A DNA stretch of 64,000 nt from Bacillota bacterium (lineage in GTDB: Bacteria; Bacillota; Clostridia; Christensenellales; SZUA-584): contig JAEYLC010000023.1 in assembly GCA_023461435.1 (NCBI GenBank), forward strand, positions 1-64,000. Reading direction: 5' to 3'. Below the pieces are notes generated by a model. The model was not told the origin of the DNA and ran no database searches. It was given only the letters and a program-made list of their open reading frames with translations. Below are positions 61,564 to 64,000 of the stretch, in pieces. The translations under genes were made by a program, and so were the position numbers. Within the stretch, counting starts at the first letter, position 1. Every line of letters begins with the position of its first letter.

Positions 61564-62019
61564 CTACAGCCACGGTATCTTGACCTTGCTGCGGTAATCG
61601 TCCCAGACCGGGCCGAATATCGTTGAGAGCATTTGTTCCTCTTCGGGTGAATACAGTCTCGAACCGATATAGATGACGATGCCGATCAATGCGCCGAGCC
61701 ATGTGTTAATAAGAAATCCGAACCACGGCAGCACAAGCAGCGCGACGCCCGTGTACAGCGGGTGCTTCATGAGGGCGTAGGGTCCGTTTGTGATCAGCTG
61801 CTTTTTAGGTATTTTGGTTAAAATCAAAATGACGGACCATATCCAGATGATGACGCCGGGAATTAGCAAGATTACTGAGATCCAGAATAAGACATCAGGC
61901 GGGCCTCCGACGCTGAAAAAAGTTGGGAACAGAATATTCAATACCACACCGATAACCAAAAACGGCAATACCAGCAGACCGATCTTTCTCCCGTTTCCAA
62001 CGAGCACCTTTAGTTTCAT
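61564..62019 (-). CDS. Isoprenylcysteine carboxyl methyltransferase-like membrane protein
   Basis: 151 residues from ATG 62019, set by GCGAGGA; the frame opens 18 codons earlier without a site. Four helices and the family signature NGPYALMKHPLYTG (~80), then SPEEEQML and DDYRSKV near the end. The ICMT/PEMT-like fold binds SAM in the membrane. Bacterial substrates are mostly unknown; lipid or small-molecule methylation is likely. Confidence 0.85.
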   Translation of the reverse strand: MKLKVLVGNGRKIGLLVLPFLVIGVVLNILFPTFFSVGGPPDVLFWISVILLIPGVIIWIWSVILILTKIPKKQLITNGPYALMKHPLYTGVALLVLPWFGFLINTWLGALIGIVIYIGSRLYSPEEEQMLSTIFGPVWDDYRSKVKIPWL

Positions 62020-62311
62020 ATGAAATCCTCGCTTATTTATTTTTATTATGAGCTGTTTATGTTGTTTTTTCACTGATGATTTGATTCTGACGATTAGATT
62101 CGACGAAAGCAGTCTATTACCTCTATCCTGCGCATATAATTTTCCTGTTTGTTAAATTCAAAATAATTATTGATGATCTTGAATGACTGCAGGCTCAATT
62201 ATAAACAAAATGTAAAATTGGAGAATTTATTGGTATATATTACTGACATCACCTGCTTTATGTTATACAATAGTTCTGTAACTACATTTGAAATTCAGGA
62301 AGTGATTCGAA

Positions 62312-64000
62312 ATGAAGAAATGGTTCATCAGATTGATCAAAAGAAAAAAAGAGACAGATGACGGACATTTAGAAAAAGGTGAAGACAGCCAGCAAGATAC
62401 AGTATCTTTCCCGGATGAGACGCAGCAGGAAGAAACGTCAGTCTCGGAATCATTGAGCAACAATGTGTCTTCCAAGCCAAAAAAACTGTGGAGCTTAAGG
62501 AAGAAGATCATCGTGTCTATCGCAAGCGTTTTTGGTGCCTTGATACTCGGTTTCGGGATATTCATCGCGTCAATGCTCATAGACCCCATGAGCCATTTTG
62601 AAACGATCGCACCGCAGACATCTGTATCTTCTTTGCCTGTTGAAAGCGCCGCTTCGCCCACGCCCATACCCACGCTGAGCGAATACGACAAGCTGGTCGC
62701 CAAAAGCGATTTTACCATACTTGAAAAGACGGTCAATATTTTGCTGATCGGAGTCGATTACGCTCCTGAACGCGACGACTGGAGCGGCAAGCACTATTAC
62801 CACTCGGATGTCATGATCGTGTTGGCAATAAACAAAGAGACCGGCAGCGTCAACCTCATTTCTCTGCCCCGCGATACTTACGCGGAAATACCCGGCGTTG
62901 AAGGTATATATAAGCTCAACGCCTCGATGGACTGCGGCGGCGGATGGAAGGATAATCCGGCGGAGGGCTGTAAAAAGGTTTGTGAAGCCGCATCATGGAT
63001 GATAGGCGGCATACCCATCAATTATTATTATGCCGTCGATATGACTGCCGTTAAAGCGCTCGTCAACGCGATTGACGGCGTGGATTTCAACGTTGATGTC
63101 GATTTTAAAATGCAGGGACGTACATACAAGGCCGGTACGCAGCATATGGACGGGCAGGCGGTCCTCGATTATCTGCGCGTGCGCAAAGAGCTCGGCGAAG
63201 AATCGGGAGACAAAAACCGCATCAACCGGCAGAAAAACATGCTCGTGGCCATCGTTCAGAAGCTCAAAGATTCGGGGCTGATTTTCAAGATACCCGATAT
63301 TATCAGCGCGTTCACCGGCAACCTTCAGACAAACGTCGACCTCGCGAGCACAGGCGCATTGGCGGCATACGCCTCTCAAATCGATACCCGAAGCATATAC
63401 ATGTACTCGATGGGCGGTCCCACAATACTCGGCCTTTTCAACTGGAATTTTGTCATCACAGATCAAGAGAACCGTGAGGAAATTATCAAGAATGTCTATG
63501 GCTTCGACATTAGCAGCGATACGGATGTACAGGCGCTCGAAGCCGAGTATGGCATTACGGTTCCCGCTTACGATCATTATACAAAAAAATACGCATCAAA
63601 TCTTTGGAGGAAAATGCAGAACAATGTGACGAAAAAAAGAGCGCGTCCGATGCTTGACGATATCAAATCGAAACTGGACGCCGATGCGCAGCTTCCGCCA
63701 TATCCGGACCTGGTTCCGGTAACGGACCCGGCAACCGGCGAGGTTGTTCAGCCAGCGCCGGTATCCAGCGACGGCTTCAGGAAATACCCCTCCGATGGCG
63801 AGATATGGGCATTGTATAATAAATCGGAAGACGCATATGCCAAAATGGCTGATGCCGAGCAGCTGCAGCTGGATATTCAGGAGCTTTGCGGGAAATTAGG
63901 CATCAATAAGAGTCAGAAGGAATGGGAAAAATACTGGCATGTGGACTATGGCGATCATGCGGGAAAACGGTCTGCCAATCAGCCATATGTGAAAAACGAA
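62312..64000 (+). CDS. LytR-CpsA-Psr family protein, cut by the window edge
   Basis: Open from ATG 62312 to the last base, 563 codons with no stop. A basic, acidic-patched cytoplasmic part precedes a membrane helix (~65-85). The LCP domain (~140-320) has NILLIGVDYAP, then the SDVMIVLAI and LISLPRDTYAEIPG signatures and the Arg-rich YLRVRKELGEESGDKNRINR. These enzymes attach teichoic acid or capsule polymers to peptidoglycan outside the cell. The C-terminal ~240 residues (from ~325) are an added, partly helical region of unknown role. The ribosome site is AGGAAG. Confidence 0.9.
   Translation, partial: MKKWFIRLIKRKKETDDGHLEKGEDSQQDTVSFPDETQQEETSVSESLSNNVSSKPKKLWSLRKKIIVSIASVFGALILGFGIFIASMLIDPMSHFETIAPQTSVSSLPVESAASPTPIPTLSEYDKLVAKSDFTILEKTVNILLIGVDYAPERDDWSGKHYYHSDVMIVLAINKETGSVNLISLPRDTYAEIPGVEGIYKLNASMDCGGGWKDNPAEGCKKVCEAASWMIGGIPINYYYAVDMTAVKALVNAIDGVDFNVDVDFKMQGRTYKAGTQHMDGQAVLDYLRVRKELGEESGDKNRINRQKNMLVAIVQKLKDSGLIFKIPDIISAFTGNLQTNVDLASTGALAAYASQIDTRSIYMYSMGGPTILGLFNWNFVITDQENREEIIKNVYGFDISSDTDVQALEAEYGITVPAYDHYTKKYASNLWRKMQNNVTKKRARPMLDDIKSKLDADAQLPPYPDLVPVTDPATGEVVQPAPVSSDGFRKYPSDGEIWALYNKSEDAYAKMADAEQLQLDIQELCGKLGINKSQKEWEKYWHVDYGDHAGKRSANQPYVKNE

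Overview
The window reads as a Clostridia-type Firmicutes chromosome (low-GC Gram-positive gene families, strong AGGAGG ribosome binding sites, sortases, M56/BlaI, LytR-CpsA-Psr) carrying a large integrative and conjugative element (ICE) of the Tn1549-like kind. Genus cannot be read from the sequence.

Layout. 1-190: the 3' end of one tRNA, a complete tRNA-Leu(CAG) and its terminator. About 190-49,430: the ICE. Its left part (0.4-18.9 kb) holds a primase-like Toprim protein, SSB, a ParB-like protein, a ParM-like actin with a small partner, a cytosine-C5 and an adenine-N6 DNA methyltransferase with their own SAM synthetase, an amidoligase / small protein / gamma-glutamylcyclotransferase trio, a 1504-residue multi-Cna-B surface protein and a Y-family polymerase. 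A palindrome-rich oriT-like segment (18.96-19.37 kb) precedes MobC and the MOBP-type relaxase. The transfer module follows: PcfB, VirD4, Maff2, VirB6-like, PrgI (VirB3-like), VirB4, an NlpC/P60 wall hydrolase and a sortase.

30.7-42.2 kb looks like cargo placed between that sortase and the ICE's sigma-like gene: a 1251-residue STAND/LuxR regulator with its own promoter, a Collar-domain protein, a 1882-residue GLUG/MBG repeat adhesin with an IPKTG sorting signal, a class B sortase, and a clear cyclic-di-GMP-I riboswitch whose downstream gene is missing or reduced to a stub. The element closes with a sigma-like factor, a DinG-family helicase, a 55-residue protein and three consecutive serine recombinases, the middle one lacking the catalytic domain.

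49.4-56.4 kb is visibly AT-rich accessory DNA unlike either neighbour: a frameshifted HTH gene, a PIN-like nuclease with two C-terminal membrane helices preceded by a tiny overlapping ORF, IS3 and serine-recombinase remnants, an ApeA-type HEPN protein, a small cysteine-containing protein and an Mrr-like endonuclease. This is a candidate defence islet beside the ICE end. A 46-bp direct repeat flanks the remnants and the ApeA-type gene.

56.5-64 kb looks like ordinary chromosome: an M56 sensor peptidase with a BlaI-type repressor and a candidate operator palindrome, class I fructose-bisphosphate aldolase, a membrane-anchored XRE regulator, an isoprenylcysteine-methyltransferase-like membrane protein, and a LytR-CpsA-Psr gene that runs off the right edge.

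All function calls come from reading motifs and layout by eye. No database search was run, and ICE borders are approximate.
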